Below are positions 1 to 8,159 of a stretch of DNA of 64,000 nt, one piece after another. A model generated the notes under the pieces. That model had not been told where the DNA came from and made no database searches. It saw only the letters and a program-made list of their open reading frames with translations. Position numbers and translations under genes: made by a program. Location of the stretch: positions 62,001 to 126,000 of the forward strand of contig NZ_CAJRAY010000083.1 of NCBI RefSeq assembly GCF_907165215.1. The letters are read 5' to 3'. Origin of the DNA: Thermobacillus xylanilyticus. GTDB taxonomy: Bacteria; Bacillota; Bacilli; Paenibacillales; Paenibacillaceae. How positions within the stretch are numbered: the stretch's first letter is position 1; each line of letters opens with the position of its first letter.

Positions 1-785
1 AGCAGGGAGAAAAACGTCGTCGGCGCGATCAGTACGGTGGGCGTTCCGTCGACCATGACGACGACGCGGCCCTCCATCAGATAAGCGCTGGCCACATCCG
101 GACGCTCCGTGCTGAGCAGCTGCGGAAAGGGGGAATACCGGTTGTCTTCAATCCATTCCTCGATGTACGAGGTCTCCAGCACATCCTCGATCTCGATCCG
201 ATTCAGCCTGCTCATGATTTCCCGAACCAGGGACGGTTGTGCGATACCCTCGATATAGATGACGGCGACCGGGGTTCTGGAACAGGTTCCGATGTGGAGG
301 GTGACGACTTTCAGCTTCGGGCTCCGGATCTTGCGCCGCAGCATGGCGATGTTCGTCCGCATCGTCTCGATGAAGCCTTCGCGCGGCCCGCGCAGCACCG
401 ATTCGGCCGTCGGCTCCTCGACGGAGCGCTGCTCCCAGGAGGACAGGCCGAACACGAGCGCCGCGTTCTGGCCTTCGACGAGCAGCACCGGATTTCCGCC
501 GGAGATCTTCTCCACGGTTTCTTCGATCGTGCCGCAGGTTTGCACGGATGCGACGGTCGTCTGATTCCGGATATCTTGCAGCGCAGGGTTCGGGCCGGGA
601 CCGTCCCGGAGCGGCGCGACGACATGCTGGTCGAGCTCTTCCAGCCGGATGAGGCCTTCAATATAGACCAGCATGGCCGGGGTGTGGCCGCCGATGACCA
701 TGTCATGGAAGACCACGTCGGCGCAATCGCTGTAGACGGCGCGCAGCCGCCGCAGATTTTCCCGCAAATGATTGGAGAGTTTCAT
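1..785 (-). CDS. GerA-family spore germination protein (partial, runs off the left edge)
   Basis: This is the N-terminal part (about 260 residues) of a gerAA/gerKA-type germinant receptor A subunit; the rest lies outside the window. The reading frame contains SYIEEWIEDNRYSPFPQ, LLSTERPD and VMVDGTPTVLIAP, the hallmark stretches of this family, and they recur almost unchanged in the complete paralogue at 5256-6713. These proteins sit in the inner spore membrane with B and C subunits and sense germinants. The ATG at 785 was chosen because AGGGG (792-796) lies 6 nt upstream; an ATG two codons earlier has no usable spacing. The window holds only the cytosolic N-terminal domain and the start of the membrane region. 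Family assignment is secure; the germinant is unknown. Confidence 0.9.
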   Translation of the reverse strand, partial: MKLSNHLRENLRRLRAVYSDCADVVFHDMVIGGHTPAMLVYIEGLIRLEELDQHVVAPLRDGPGPNPALQDIRNQTTVASVQTCGTIEETVEKISGGNPVLLVEGQNAALVFGLSSWEQRSVEEPTAESVLRGPREGFIETMRTNIAMLRRKIRSPKLKVVTLHIGTCSRTPVAVIYIEGIAQPSLVREIMSRLNRIEIEDVLETSYIEEWIEDNRYSPFPQLLSTERPDVASAYLMEGRVVVMVDGTPTVLIAPTTFFSL

Positions 786-871
786 CGCCATCCCCTGCCG
801 TGTGCGTTTGGTTCCATTGTTTGCATGCGGGGCGTGTTTTATCCAAGGTGCCGCGTTCACAAGATGCTCGT

Positions 872-900
872 TTGCCGAGTGGAAACATGTGCCGTATAAT
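872..900 (+). promoter_or_regulatory. Putative sigma-A promoter of the cytochrome c gene
   Basis: TTGCCG (872-877), a 17-nt spacer and a perfect TATAAT (895-900) stand 37 nt before the cytochrome c start. The -35 is weak and the -10 is perfect. Confidence 0.55.
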
Positions 901-936
901 ACGTGGAAATGAGCCATGGACAAGGGGGAGACGGCA

Positions 937-1275
937 ATGGCGGGAAGAAAAGGATGGCTGGCTCTGCTTCTGCTCGCCGTCGGACTGACCGCATGCGGCG
1001 GAGGCGGCGGGAACGGGACGGGGCAGGGAAAGGCGGACGAGGCGGACCGGGTGGCAGCCGAAGGAGAGCGGCTGTACATGAACCGGTGCATGTCCTGCCA
1101 TGGCGGCGAACTGGAAGGGGGCTTCGGCCCGGAGCTGCGGAATGTCGGGGAGCGGATGAGCAGGGAAGAGTTCATCGCCGTGGTCCGGGACGGCAGGAAC
1201 ACCATGCCGGCGTTCAGGGACCGGCTGACGGATGACGAGATCGGGGCGATCATCGATTGGCTGGACAAGCAATGA
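937..1275 (+). CDS. Lipoprotein c-type cytochrome (c551/CccB-like)
   Basis: A small membrane-anchored electron carrier on the outside of the cell membrane, 112 residues. A hydrophobic signal ends in the lipobox LTAC (Cys20), followed by a Gly-rich linker. One haem site CMSCH occupies residues 51-55 and the likely axial Met90 lies in TMPAF. This is the plan of Bacillus cytochrome c551/CccB, which passes electrons towards terminal oxidases. The ATG at 937 has AAGGGGGA (922-929) 7 nt upstream; an in-frame ATG at 916 has no ribosome site. No oxidase or biogenesis gene is adjacent. The stop codon lies inside a 15-bp hairpin shared with the convergent AraC gene. Confidence 0.88.
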   Translation: MAGRKGWLALLLLAVGLTACGGGGGNGTGQGKADEADRVAAEGERLYMNRCMSCHGGELEGGFGPELRNVGERMSREEFIAVVRDGRNTMPAFRDRLTDDEIGAIIDWLDKQ

Positions 1276-1302
1276 CAGCGGACAAGCGTCCGCTGTCATT
1301 GC
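1269..1302. terminator. Bidirectional hairpin between convergent genes
   Basis: A perfect 15-bp inverted repeat (1269-1283 with 1288-1302) closes on the loop AAGC. It overlaps the cytochrome c stop codon and ends just before the stop of the convergent AraC gene. The following T-tract is short (TTTA). Confidence 0.7.
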
Positions 1303-1303
1303 T

Positions 1304-2137
1304 TTATCGGCTTGCCGGGCCGACCGCCGCTTGCCGGTAGGCGGCCGGCGGCTGCCCGAGGACGGCCTTGAAGTCCTTGATGAAATGCGCCTGGTCGAAA
1401 TAGCCGAGCTGCAAGGCCAGCTCCGTGAGCGACGTCGAGGCGTCCTTCTCGATCCGCTCCGCCGCTTCCTGCAGCCGGAACCGGCGGATCACCCATTTCG
1501 GCGTGACCCCGACATGGCGCTGGAACAGGCGCTGCAGCTGCCGGATCGACAGCCCGGTCAGCTCGCAGAGCTGCTCCACCCGGACGACGGATCGGTCGCG
1601 CATCACCTGCTCCACGATGCGCGCCGCCTGTTCGGCCTGCGCGTCGGGACCGGGCAGGCGCGCGAGCAGGAAGTCCTCCGCCTGCCGCGCCATCGCTTCG
1701 TCATCGCCCGCGTCCAGCACCGCATCCATCCATCCGGAAGCCGCCGGGCCGAACAGATCGGCTGCCGGAATCGTCCTCCCGGTCAGGCGGGAGACATCGT
1801 CCCGCCAGAACGGGTGGAAGCAGCCCGCGCGGAACTTGACGCCCAGCACGCGGCACGCTCCGCGCAGCACGCGCACGAACGGCCGCTTCGTGACGCCGTA
1901 GATGAGCGCCCGGCGTCCGTCGACATCGTGCTCGAACGCGAGGTGGACATTCGGATAGGACAAGATCCGCTGGGTGTACGACTCGCCGGGGGGAAGATTG
2001 TAGCGGACGATCCAGTAATGCTCGATGAACGGCTGAAGTTCGGCGCACGGTACGTAGCGGTTGAGCGAGAACTTGTCCAGGCCGGCGGCCGCGTGCACGA
2101 TGCCGCGGGTCGAACCGCCGTCTTGTTTCGGTCTCAT
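1304..2137 (-). CDS. AraC-family transcriptional regulator with DUF6597-like sensor domain
   Basis: 277 residues. The N-terminal half (LQPFIEHYWIVRYNLPPGE) resembles the cupin-like DUF6597 domain of single-gene AraC regulators. The C-terminal half holds two helix-turn-helix motifs, with QLCELTGLSIRQLQRLFQRH and LTELALQLGYFDQAHFIKDF. It is divergent from the VOC gene at 2240, so it probably controls that gene and itself; that is inference from position. The ATG at 2137 was preferred to one at 2143 because a GGGGG ribosome site is 6 nt from the former and touches the latter. The ligand is unknown. Confidence 0.85.
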   Translation of the reverse strand: MRPKQDGGSTRGIVHAAAGLDKFSLNRYVPCAELQPFIEHYWIVRYNLPPGESYTQRILSYPNVHLAFEHDVDGRRALIYGVTKRPFVRVLRGACRVLGVKFRAGCFHPFWRDDVSRLTGRTIPAADLFGPAASGWMDAVLDAGDDEAMARQAEDFLLARLPGPDAQAEQAARIVEQVMRDRSVVRVEQLCELTGLSIRQLQRLFQRHVGVTPKWVIRRFRLQEAAERIEKDASTSLTELALQLGYFDQAHFIKDFKAVLGQPPAAYRQAAVGPASR

Positions 2138-2239
2138 GCGCATCCCCCGTTCTCTTCCGATGACCTGTCGCCTTTTTACAATACATCGGTCGGCCGATGG
2201 CCTACCATGAACATATCACAGAATATGGGAGGAATCGAG

Positions 2240-2755
2240 ATGTCCGAACAGACCGGCCGCAAGGGCGTCACCGGGCAATATACCCGAAACGGCACGCCGA
2301 ATTGGTACACCGCCATCACACCGTTCATCATCGTGGACAACCCCGCCGCAGCCATCGCCTTCTATGAAGCGGTATTCGGCGCCAAGTTGAAAAACGCCAC
2401 CTCTTTCGGCAGCGGCGATGATGCCGTGATCGTCCACGCCGAGATCGATTTCGGCAACGGCTATCTGCAGCTCGGCGCGCCGACACCCCAGTTCAAGACG
2501 GTGCTGCCGCCGGGAGACGACACGGCTTGCTATTCGCTGGGCCTCTATGTGCCGGATGTCGACCGGGTGGTGGAGCTGGCCGTCGAACACGGCGCAGTGG
2601 TCCGCGAGCCAGCCATGGATTTTGTCTCCGGGGACCGTTACGCCAGCATTCTGGACCCGTTCCGCGTCCGCTGGACGATCATGTCGCGCATCGAGGATTT
2701 GTCCGAGGAGGAAAGTATCCGCAGAGTAAGCGAGTGGAGCAAGCGTTTCAACTAG
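2240..2755 (+). CDS. VOC-family (glyoxalase/bleomycin resistance, PhnB-like) protein
   Basis: 171 residues with one vicinal-oxygen-chelate domain: TPFIIVDNPAAAIAFYEAVFGA opens the first beta-alpha-beta module and SLGLYVPDVDRVVELAVEHGA the second. PhnB-like members bind a metal or small molecule, and many have no proven reaction. GGGAGGA lies 6 nt before ATG 2240. The gene is divergent from the AraC regulator, which suggests a regulator-target pair. Its last four bases overlap the convergent gene at 2752. Substrate unknown. Confidence 0.82.
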   Translation: MSEQTGRKGVTGQYTRNGTPNWYTAITPFIIVDNPAAAIAFYEAVFGAKLKNATSFGSGDDAVIVHAEIDFGNGYLQLGAPTPQFKTVLPPGDDTACYSLGLYVPDVDRVVELAVEHGAVVREPAMDFVSGDRYASILDPFRVRWTIMSRIEDLSEEESIRRVSEWSKRFN

Positions 2756-2964
2756 CCGGAGAGGAGCGATATCGCCGCGTCGATGATCCGTCCGATCAGA
2801 GCGTTCAGGATGATCGGGCGTCCGGACGCGATGCTCGCCCAGAGTCCGAACCCGGACAGGGATACCGCCGCGAATACGGCGGTGTCCCTGTACATTTTTT
2901 TGCGGATCAGCCAGGCCGCCTGCAGGACGATGGTCGGCGCCAGCACGATGTACAGCACCCACAT
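2752..2964 (-). CDS. Small two-helix membrane protein, last gene of the germination operon
   Basis: 70 residues with two hydrophobic segments (about 2-20 and 27-45) separated by a short basic stretch (IRKKMYRD). It starts 6 nt after the gerKB-like stop in the same direction, so it belongs to the germinant-receptor operon. Some germination operons carry an extra small D-type membrane subunit; this may be such a subunit, but I recognise no specific family. It overlaps the end of the VOC gene by 4 nt. Confidence 0.65.
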   Translation of the reverse strand: MWVLYIVLAPTIVLQAAWLIRKKMYRDTAVFAAVSLSGFGLWASIASGRPIILNALIGRIIDAAISLLSG

Positions 2965-2970
2965 GTACGG

Positions 2971-4050
2971 TCAACTCCTTCGGCCGCGGCTTTGGATTGC
3001 GCGTCTGATGCGCAAGGACAGCAGCATCAGGGAAGGAATGAGAATCGTATAGAAACTGTCATAGGCGAACGTGATCTTGTTACTCAATATCCGGTTCTGG
3101 ATCGGGTTCTCATAGATGACGACGGCGGCGGCGGAGAGCAGGATGGAGAGCGCCACGAGATGCGGCCAGCGGGCGGCCGGCCTGGACAATTCACGGATCG
3201 TTTCGAATGCCGCATAGAGCAGCACCAGCAGTTTGATGAATATCAGCGTGATCAGGATGACGATCAGCACGGAATGGATGTTGACGATGATTTTGCCGAA
3301 TTCCACTTCCTGGACGACCGTATAGATCGGATAATTGATCCGGCCCGCGCGTTCCGGTCCCAACAGACCGGTCACCATGAACACCACCAGGCTGATCGAC
3401 ATCGCCGCGCTGGCCAAGCCGAGCAGCAGGGCGCCCGCGGCTCCCGACCGGACCTTCGGATAGAGCATCATCAGCGCGAACGTCTCCATGAAAGGAAAGC
3501 CCATAAGGGACGTGAAGCGGAAGATCTCCCACGGATTCTGGAACGCGGGCAGCAACCGTTCCCAGTCCCAATCCACCGTCGCCAGCATCAGAATGGTCCA
3601 GAACGGAAAGACGAGGAACGGCGTGACGATCCCGTTCAGCCGCCCGATTGTTTCCGTTCCCTGGACCACCGTATAGCTGGCAACGAGCAGAAACATGACA
3701 TGGAACATCGAAGGCGGCGTTCTCGGCATGATCGTCACGTTCATGAAGTCGCTCACGTTGCGCAGCGCCCATGCGCCGATCATGCAGAACCAGAGCAGAT
3801 AGAGAATGCCGACGATCACGCCCGCGGGTCCCCAGGCCTCCCGCGCGATCTGGACCGGACTTTTGCCCGGGGAAGACCTGAGCAGCAGAATCCACAGCAG
3901 CGCGGCGAGCATGCCGTATGCGCCCGCCCACAGGGGCATCAGCCAGGCGTCCCGTTTGCCTCGCTGTATGATCTCGTTGATGGTCACGAACAGCGTGGTG
4001 CCGAGTGTGAAGTTTACCGTGAGCAGATAGAACTGCGCGCGAGAAATCAT
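2971..4050 (-). CDS. Spore germination permease-like protein, GerAB/GerKB family
   Basis: 359 residues, about ten membrane helices, with the family opening ISRAQFYLLTVNFTLGTTL. B subunits belong to the amino acid/polyamine/organocation transporter superfamily and provide the germinant-binding membrane unit of the receptor in the inner spore membrane. The start overlaps the end of the gerKC-like gene by 4 nt (ATGA), showing translational coupling. Operon order is A-C-B followed by a small membrane protein, as in gerK-type operons. Length fits the family. The germinant cannot be read from sequence. Confidence 0.93.
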   Translation of the reverse strand: MISRAQFYLLTVNFTLGTTLFVTINEIIQRGKRDAWLMPLWAGAYGMLAALLWILLLRSSPGKSPVQIAREAWGPAGVIVGILYLLWFCMIGAWALRNVSDFMNVTIMPRTPPSMFHVMFLLVASYTVVQGTETIGRLNGIVTPFLVFPFWTILMLATVDWDWERLLPAFQNPWEIFRFTSLMGFPFMETFALMMLYPKVRSGAAGALLLGLASAAMSISLVVFMVTGLLGPERAGRINYPIYTVVQEVEFGKIIVNIHSVLIVILITLIFIKLLVLLYAAFETIRELSRPAARWPHLVALSILLSAAAVVIYENPIQNRILSNKITFAYDSFYTILIPSLMLLSLRIRRAIQSRGRRS

Positions 4051-5240
4051 GGCTCTCCCCCTGCTCCGTCATAGAGTCCGCCCAGGTTGCCCATTCCCCT
4101 GAGCCGGGTCTCGACTTCGATCTTGATCTCCGCCTCGCTTGCCGCCTGATCCGGATCCGGAAGGTTCGGCGCCTTTCGGTGCAGCAGGCTGCGGATGCGG
4201 AGCAGATCCCAGCCCTTCCTGCGGGTTTTGTCCACGAAGGTTTTCAGCTCTTCGGCGAAGACCTGGTTCAGATGCTGTTCCAGCTTTTTGAGCTCATCCA
4301 GCGTCTGCGGAAAATATTCTTTCATGGCGATGGTGGAGAACTCGAACTGAAGCCGGATCCGGACGACGGGCTTGCCGTCTTGCCAGTCCAGCCGCCGCTC
4401 CATGCGCTTGGTCTTCATGATCACCGTGATGTGCTCGCCGCGAAACGGAAAGCGCCGCACGAACCGCCCTTTTTCGCCGGTGAGCACGTGATACAGAACC
4501 AGGTCGCCCTCGTTCAGGCGGCCGACCATCCGGTAATCCCGGATGACCGCTCCGCCGCTCACCCTGAGCTGGTTCCGGTTCGCGTCGATCTCCGCATTGA
4601 CATCAAAGCTGTTGAGATGGCCTGTCTTGGATGTCGCGGCGACGATCGGGATGACGACCATTTCTTCCCTTTCCACCCGCTCGATGACGTCCCGGAGTTC
4701 GATCCTCCGGCCGGCCTTGAGCGTGAAATCGTACATCAGGTCGAGCCGGGAAACGATGGAATCCGCCGGGTTCCGCTCCAGGGGGGTGAATGTTCGCATC
4801 ACTTCGGCGATCGAACCGTCGACGACCAGCAGCGGGATGGAAGTCCGGGCGTCCGGCTGAAGTTCGGAGAAATTCAAGAAATCCCGCATTCCCTGCCTGG
4901 CGGCGCGTTCGGAAATCAGGACGGCCTTGGCGTGATGGAGGAACATTCTTCTGGGCAGGACATTGTAGAAGGACGCCTGCGCTTCTCCCGGTGATTTGCC
5001 GCTGGCCGTGTAAGTATAGACGGGAGCTTGCTCGCCTCCCGGGGCGCCCTGGGCGGAGGCGCCGGTGGCCGGGTTGATGACCTGCAGGTAAACCGTATAG
5101 ATGCCGCTCTCCGGATCCCGGTCCAGCCCGGCCAGACTGACGAGCGACAGTTCGTTGATTTCGACTTTGTCCCAGCAGGATGTCAGCAGTGCCGCGCACA
5201 GCGCGAGGACCGCCGCCGCGGCGCGTTGTCGGCGTGACAT
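4047..5240 (-). CDS. Ger(x)C-family germination lipoprotein, GerKC-like
   Basis: 397 residues. A signal peptide ends in the lipobox LLTSC followed by WDKVEINELSLVSLAGLD, the classic start of a mature GerC protein (WDxxEI). The C subunit is lipid-anchored to the outer face of the spore inner membrane and is needed for receptor assembly. The ATG at 5240 has GGGAGGA 7 nt upstream, whereas the ATG at 5246 abuts it. The gene lies 15 nt after the gerKA-like stop and overlaps gerKB by 4 nt. Confidence 0.94.
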   Translation of the reverse strand: MSRRQRAAAAVLALCAALLTSCWDKVEINELSLVSLAGLDRDPESGIYTVYLQVINPATGASAQGAPGGEQAPVYTYTASGKSPGEAQASFYNVLPRRMFLHHAKAVLISERAARQGMRDFLNFSELQPDARTSIPLLVVDGSIAEVMRTFTPLERNPADSIVSRLDLMYDFTLKAGRRIELRDVIERVEREEMVVIPIVAATSKTGHLNSFDVNAEIDANRNQLRVSGGAVIRDYRMVGRLNEGDLVLYHVLTGEKGRFVRRFPFRGEHITVIMKTKRMERRLDWQDGKPVVRIRLQFEFSTIAMKEYFPQTLDELKKLEQHLNQVFAEELKTFVDKTRRKGWDLLRIRSLLHRKAPNLPDPDQAASEAEIKIEVETRLRGMGNLGGLYDGAGGEP

Positions 5241-5255
5241 GCCCATTCCTCCCGG

Positions 5256-6713
5256 TTACTTTCGTTTCAGCCGCCGGATGGACGCGGGGAGAAGGTTCGG
5301 TTTCATCGAGGGACGGGGCGCGCGTATCAGTACATCGCGCCAGTCGTCCTTGTTGGCCGGCGCGAGCGGGGTCAGGTACGGGACGCCGAACGATTTCAGC
5401 GACACCAGATGGGCGAGCAGGAACAGCGCGCCGCACAGGACGCCGAACAGCCCCATGAACCCGGCCAGCAGGATGAATGTAAACCGGAGCAGCCGCTGCG
5501 ACATGCCGAAGCTGTACACCGGCACGACGAAGTTGGTGATGCCGGTCACCGCGACGACGATGACGACCGCGGCGGAGATCAGCCCGGCTTCCACGGCCGC
5601 CTGTCCGAGGACGATCGCGCCGACGATCGACAGCGCCTGTCCGACCGCCCTCGGCATGCGCAACCCCGCTTCCCGGATGATCTCGAACACGATCTCCATC
5701 AGCAAGACCTCCAGGAAGGCCGGCAATGGCACGCCTTCCCGCTGGGCGGACAGGCTGATGAGCAGTTCAGTCGGGATCAACTCCTGATGAAACGTCGTGG
5801 CGGCGACGAACAGGGAAGGCGCGAAGACGGCGGCGAAGAACGAGATCAGCCGGATCCAGCGGATGAACGTCGCGATGTCCGCCCGCTGATAATAGTCTTC
5901 GGCCGAGTTGAACAGCTCGTGGAATGTGAGCGGCGCGATCAGGACGAAGGGCGTGCCGTTCACCATGACGGCCACCTTGCCTTCCAGCAGGTGGGCGGCC
6001 GTCTTGTCCGGCCGCTCGGTGTTCAGCAGCGTCGGGAAAGGCGTCAGAATCCGATCCTCGATGTACTCTTCCACATAGGAGCTCTCCAGCACGCTGTCCG
6101 TCCGGATGGCCGCCAGCCGGCTTCTCACTTCCCGAACAAGCGTTTCCGGTGCGAGGTTCTCCATATAGACCATCATGACGGTCGAACCGCTCTGACTGCC
6201 GATCGTCATCTGTTCGAACCGGAGCGACGGATTGGCGATGCGCTTGCGGATCAGGCCGATGTTGATCCGGATGTTTTCCGTAAACCCTTCGTAAGGACCG
6301 CGGATCGTCGGTTCGGTCCTTGGTTCATCGACCTGGCGGCCCGGCGCATTGTACGTGTCAATGAGCCAGAGCCGTTCCCGCACGGCGTCGATCAGCACGC
6401 ATTTGCCGGTGATAACCGCCTGCAACACCTGTTGCCGCAAGGTTTCATACGGCGCCGTGAACGGCAGTTCTTGAATATACTGGTTGCCTGAAGCTGCCGG
6501 TCCTTCGGCGAACGTGTTCTGCTGAACGGAGCTTACGATGAACTCGTCAATGGTCCGCTTGTCGACCAGCGAATCCAGATAGATGCATTGCACGATGCGG
6601 TCCCCGTCCGGGATCAGGGAACGGCAGACCAGATCCGGGGGAGACCCGAGCATCGTCTGGATGTCGCCGGCCAGATCGGAACCGATCGAACGGCCTTTTG
6701 TTCTTCTTCCCAT
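5256..6713 (-). CDS. GerA-family germinant receptor A subunit, GerKA-like
   Basis: 485 residues: a cytosolic N-terminal domain (about 1-240), then a membrane part with about five helices. Family blocks SSYVEEYIEDRILTPFPTLL, NTERPDKTAAHLLEGKVAVM and VPYLTPLAPANKDDWRDVL are present. It is the first gene of a four-gene operon (A, C, B, small membrane protein). ATG 6713 has GGAGG 7 nt upstream; an earlier in-frame ATG at 6734 lacks a ribosome site. It is paralogous to the truncated gene at the left edge. A forespore (sigma-G) promoter is expected but I could not identify one with confidence. Confidence 0.95.
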   Translation of the reverse strand: MGRRTKGRSIGSDLAGDIQTMLGSPPDLVCRSLIPDGDRIVQCIYLDSLVDKRTIDEFIVSSVQQNTFAEGPAASGNQYIQELPFTAPYETLRQQVLQAVITGKCVLIDAVRERLWLIDTYNAPGRQVDEPRTEPTIRGPYEGFTENIRINIGLIRKRIANPSLRFEQMTIGSQSGSTVMMVYMENLAPETLVREVRSRLAAIRTDSVLESSYVEEYIEDRILTPFPTLLNTERPDKTAAHLLEGKVAVMVNGTPFVLIAPLTFHELFNSAEDYYQRADIATFIRWIRLISFFAAVFAPSLFVAATTFHQELIPTELLISLSAQREGVPLPAFLEVLLMEIVFEIIREAGLRMPRAVGQALSIVGAIVLGQAAVEAGLISAAVVIVVAVTGITNFVVPVYSFGMSQRLLRFTFILLAGFMGLFGVLCGALFLLAHLVSLKSFGVPYLTPLAPANKDDWRDVLIRAPRPSMKPNLLPASIRRLKRK

Positions 6714-6788
6714 CGCCGGACCTCCGGATGACATTGTTCCGTGCGCGCGGCGGGGCCGTCTCCCTTGGAGAAGGCGTCAACCGCTTTC

Positions 6789-6817
6789 TTGACTGTCAGG
6801 ACGAGGTAATCTATAAT
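6789..6817 (+). promoter_or_regulatory. Strong sigma-A promoter of the antiporter gene
   Basis: TTGACT (6789-6794), a 17-nt spacer and TATAAT (6812-6817). Transcription should begin near 6824, giving a leader of about 95 nt before the TTG start at 6919. Confidence 0.8.
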
Positions 6818-6854
6818 CTTCACCGTGCGCGAAAACTTCATACGGAAGATTTGG

Positions 6855-6881
6855 GAGGAGCCTGTCACCGACGGGCTTCTC
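6855..6881 (+). promoter_or_regulatory. Terminator-like hairpin in the antiporter mRNA leader
   Basis: Arms 6855-6866 and 6870-6881 form a 12-bp stem with two G-U pairs and a 3-nt loop, followed by TTTGTATT. It lies downstream of the promoter and 37 nt before the antiporter start, so it is in the transcribed leader and could be an attenuator. The ligand, if any, is unknown; a Na+-sensing riboswitch class would suit the gene but I could not test this. Confidence 0.5.
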
Positions 6882-6918
6882 TTTGTATTAGGATAAATTA
6901 TGGAAGGAGAGGAACGAT

Positions 6919-8085
6919 TTGGATTTTATATTGGAGGCCATGCTGCAGCTTGCCATCATCGTGGCGGCAGCAAAGCTTGCGGGGGAGCTGGCGATTCGTC
7001 TGGGCCAGCCTTCCGTGCTGGGCAAGCTGCTGGCGGGTGTCCTCGTCGGGCCGGCCGTGCTTGGATGGGTGGAGTCGTCCCATTGGGTCGAGGTATTCGC
7101 TGAAATCGGCGTGCTGCTGCTCATGTTTCTGGCCGGCATGGAGACCGACCTGAAGATGTTGAACGAGAACCGCACGTCCTCGCTGGCGGTGGCGACGGGT
7201 GGAATCCTGTTTCCGCTGCTGGGGGGGTACGCCGTCGGGTTGTCGTTCGGACTCGATTCCGCACATGCCATTTTCCTCGGGCTGCTGCTGTCGGCGACAT
7301 CCGTCAGCATTTCGGTCCAGACGTTCCGCGAGCTGGGGAAACTGGGCGGCAGGGAAGCGACGACGGTGCTGGGCGCCGCCATTGCGGACGACATCCTGGT
7401 CGTCATCGGGCTGGCCGTGGTCCTCGGCCTGCTGGCGTCCGGCGGGGTCAGCCTCGCAACGGTGATCGGCCTGATGGTTGCGTTCACCGTCGTGGTCGTC
7501 CTGATGGTATGGAAAGGCATTCCGTTCCTGCTCCGGCAATCGGCCCGTCTGTCGGTTACCGAGCCGGTGCTGAGCGCGGCCATCGTCATCGTGCTGCTGA
7601 TGGCCTTCGCCGCGGAATATTCGGGGATGGCCGGCATCATCGGCTCGTTCGCCGCCGGACTGGCCGTGTCCCGCACCGAGTTCAAGGAGAAGGTGGAGCG
7701 GGGGGTCGAGCGGATCGCCTACCCGGTATTCGTTCCGGTCTTCTTCGTCAGCATCGGACTGCATGTCTCGTTCGACGGTCTGTCCGAACAATGGTTGGAG
7801 CTCATCGTCCTGTCCGTCCTCGCCGTGTTGACGAAGCTGATCGGCGCCGGGCTCGGCGCCCGCCTCACCGGTTTCAACCGGAAGTCCTCCCTGATTATCG
7901 GTTCGGGCATGGTGTCGCGCGGGGAAGTGGCGCTGATCATCGCGTCGCTCGGACTCGGGAACGGGCTGGTGCCGCTTGACCTCTATACGACGGTCATTCT
8001 GGTCGTCGTCTTCACGACGCTGGCCGCGCCGCCCATGCTGAAATGGACGCTCCGGGAACCGAAGGGCGCGGTCGAGCGGACCTGA
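6919..8085 (+). CDS. Monovalent cation/proton antiporter, CPA2 (KefB/Na+-H+ exchanger) family
   Basis: 388 residues with about 12 membrane helices. It opens with an amphipathic region and GQPSVLGKLLAGVLVGPAVLG, typical of CPA2 carriers. It carries the discontinuous-helix regions LLLSATSVSISVQTFRELG and ADDILVVIG, where the Asp pair serves ion exchange, and ends after the last helix with no TrkA-N nucleotide domain, so it is a short form. The start is TTG with GGAAGGAGAGG (6902-6912) upstream. It is monocistronic, behind a strong promoter and a hairpin leader, and is closed by a terminator at 8115. Whether Na+ or K+ is moved is not decidable. Confidence 0.88.
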   Translation: MDFILEAMLQLAIIVAAAKLAGELAIRLGQPSVLGKLLAGVLVGPAVLGWVESSHWVEVFAEIGVLLLMFLAGMETDLKMLNENRTSSLAVATGGILFPLLGGYAVGLSFGLDSAHAIFLGLLLSATSVSISVQTFRELGKLGGREATTVLGAAIADDILVVIGLAVVLGLLASGGVSLATVIGLMVAFTVVVVLMVWKGIPFLLRQSARLSVTEPVLSAAIVIVLLMAFAAEYSGMAGIIGSFAAGLAVSRTEFKEKVERGVERIAYPVFVPVFFVSIGLHVSFDGLSEQWLELIVLSVLAVLTKLIGAGLGARLTGFNRKSSLIIGSGMVSRGEVALIIASLGLGNGLVPLDLYTTVILVVVFTTLAAPPMLKWTLREPKGAVERT

Positions 8086-8114
8086 ACCTTTCGGTTCGCA
8101 AGAGCAAGGATGAC

Positions 8115-8141
8115 AAAAAGCCGGCTTAATGGCCGGCTTTT
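8115..8141. terminator. Rho-independent terminator between convergent genes
   Basis: AAAAGCCGGC pairs with GCCGGCTTTT around a TTAATG loop. The A- and T-flanks make it usable in both directions, for the antiporter (+) and the GH8 gene (-). Confidence 0.8.
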
Positions 8142-8159
8142 ATTGGTATCAGCGGTGCG

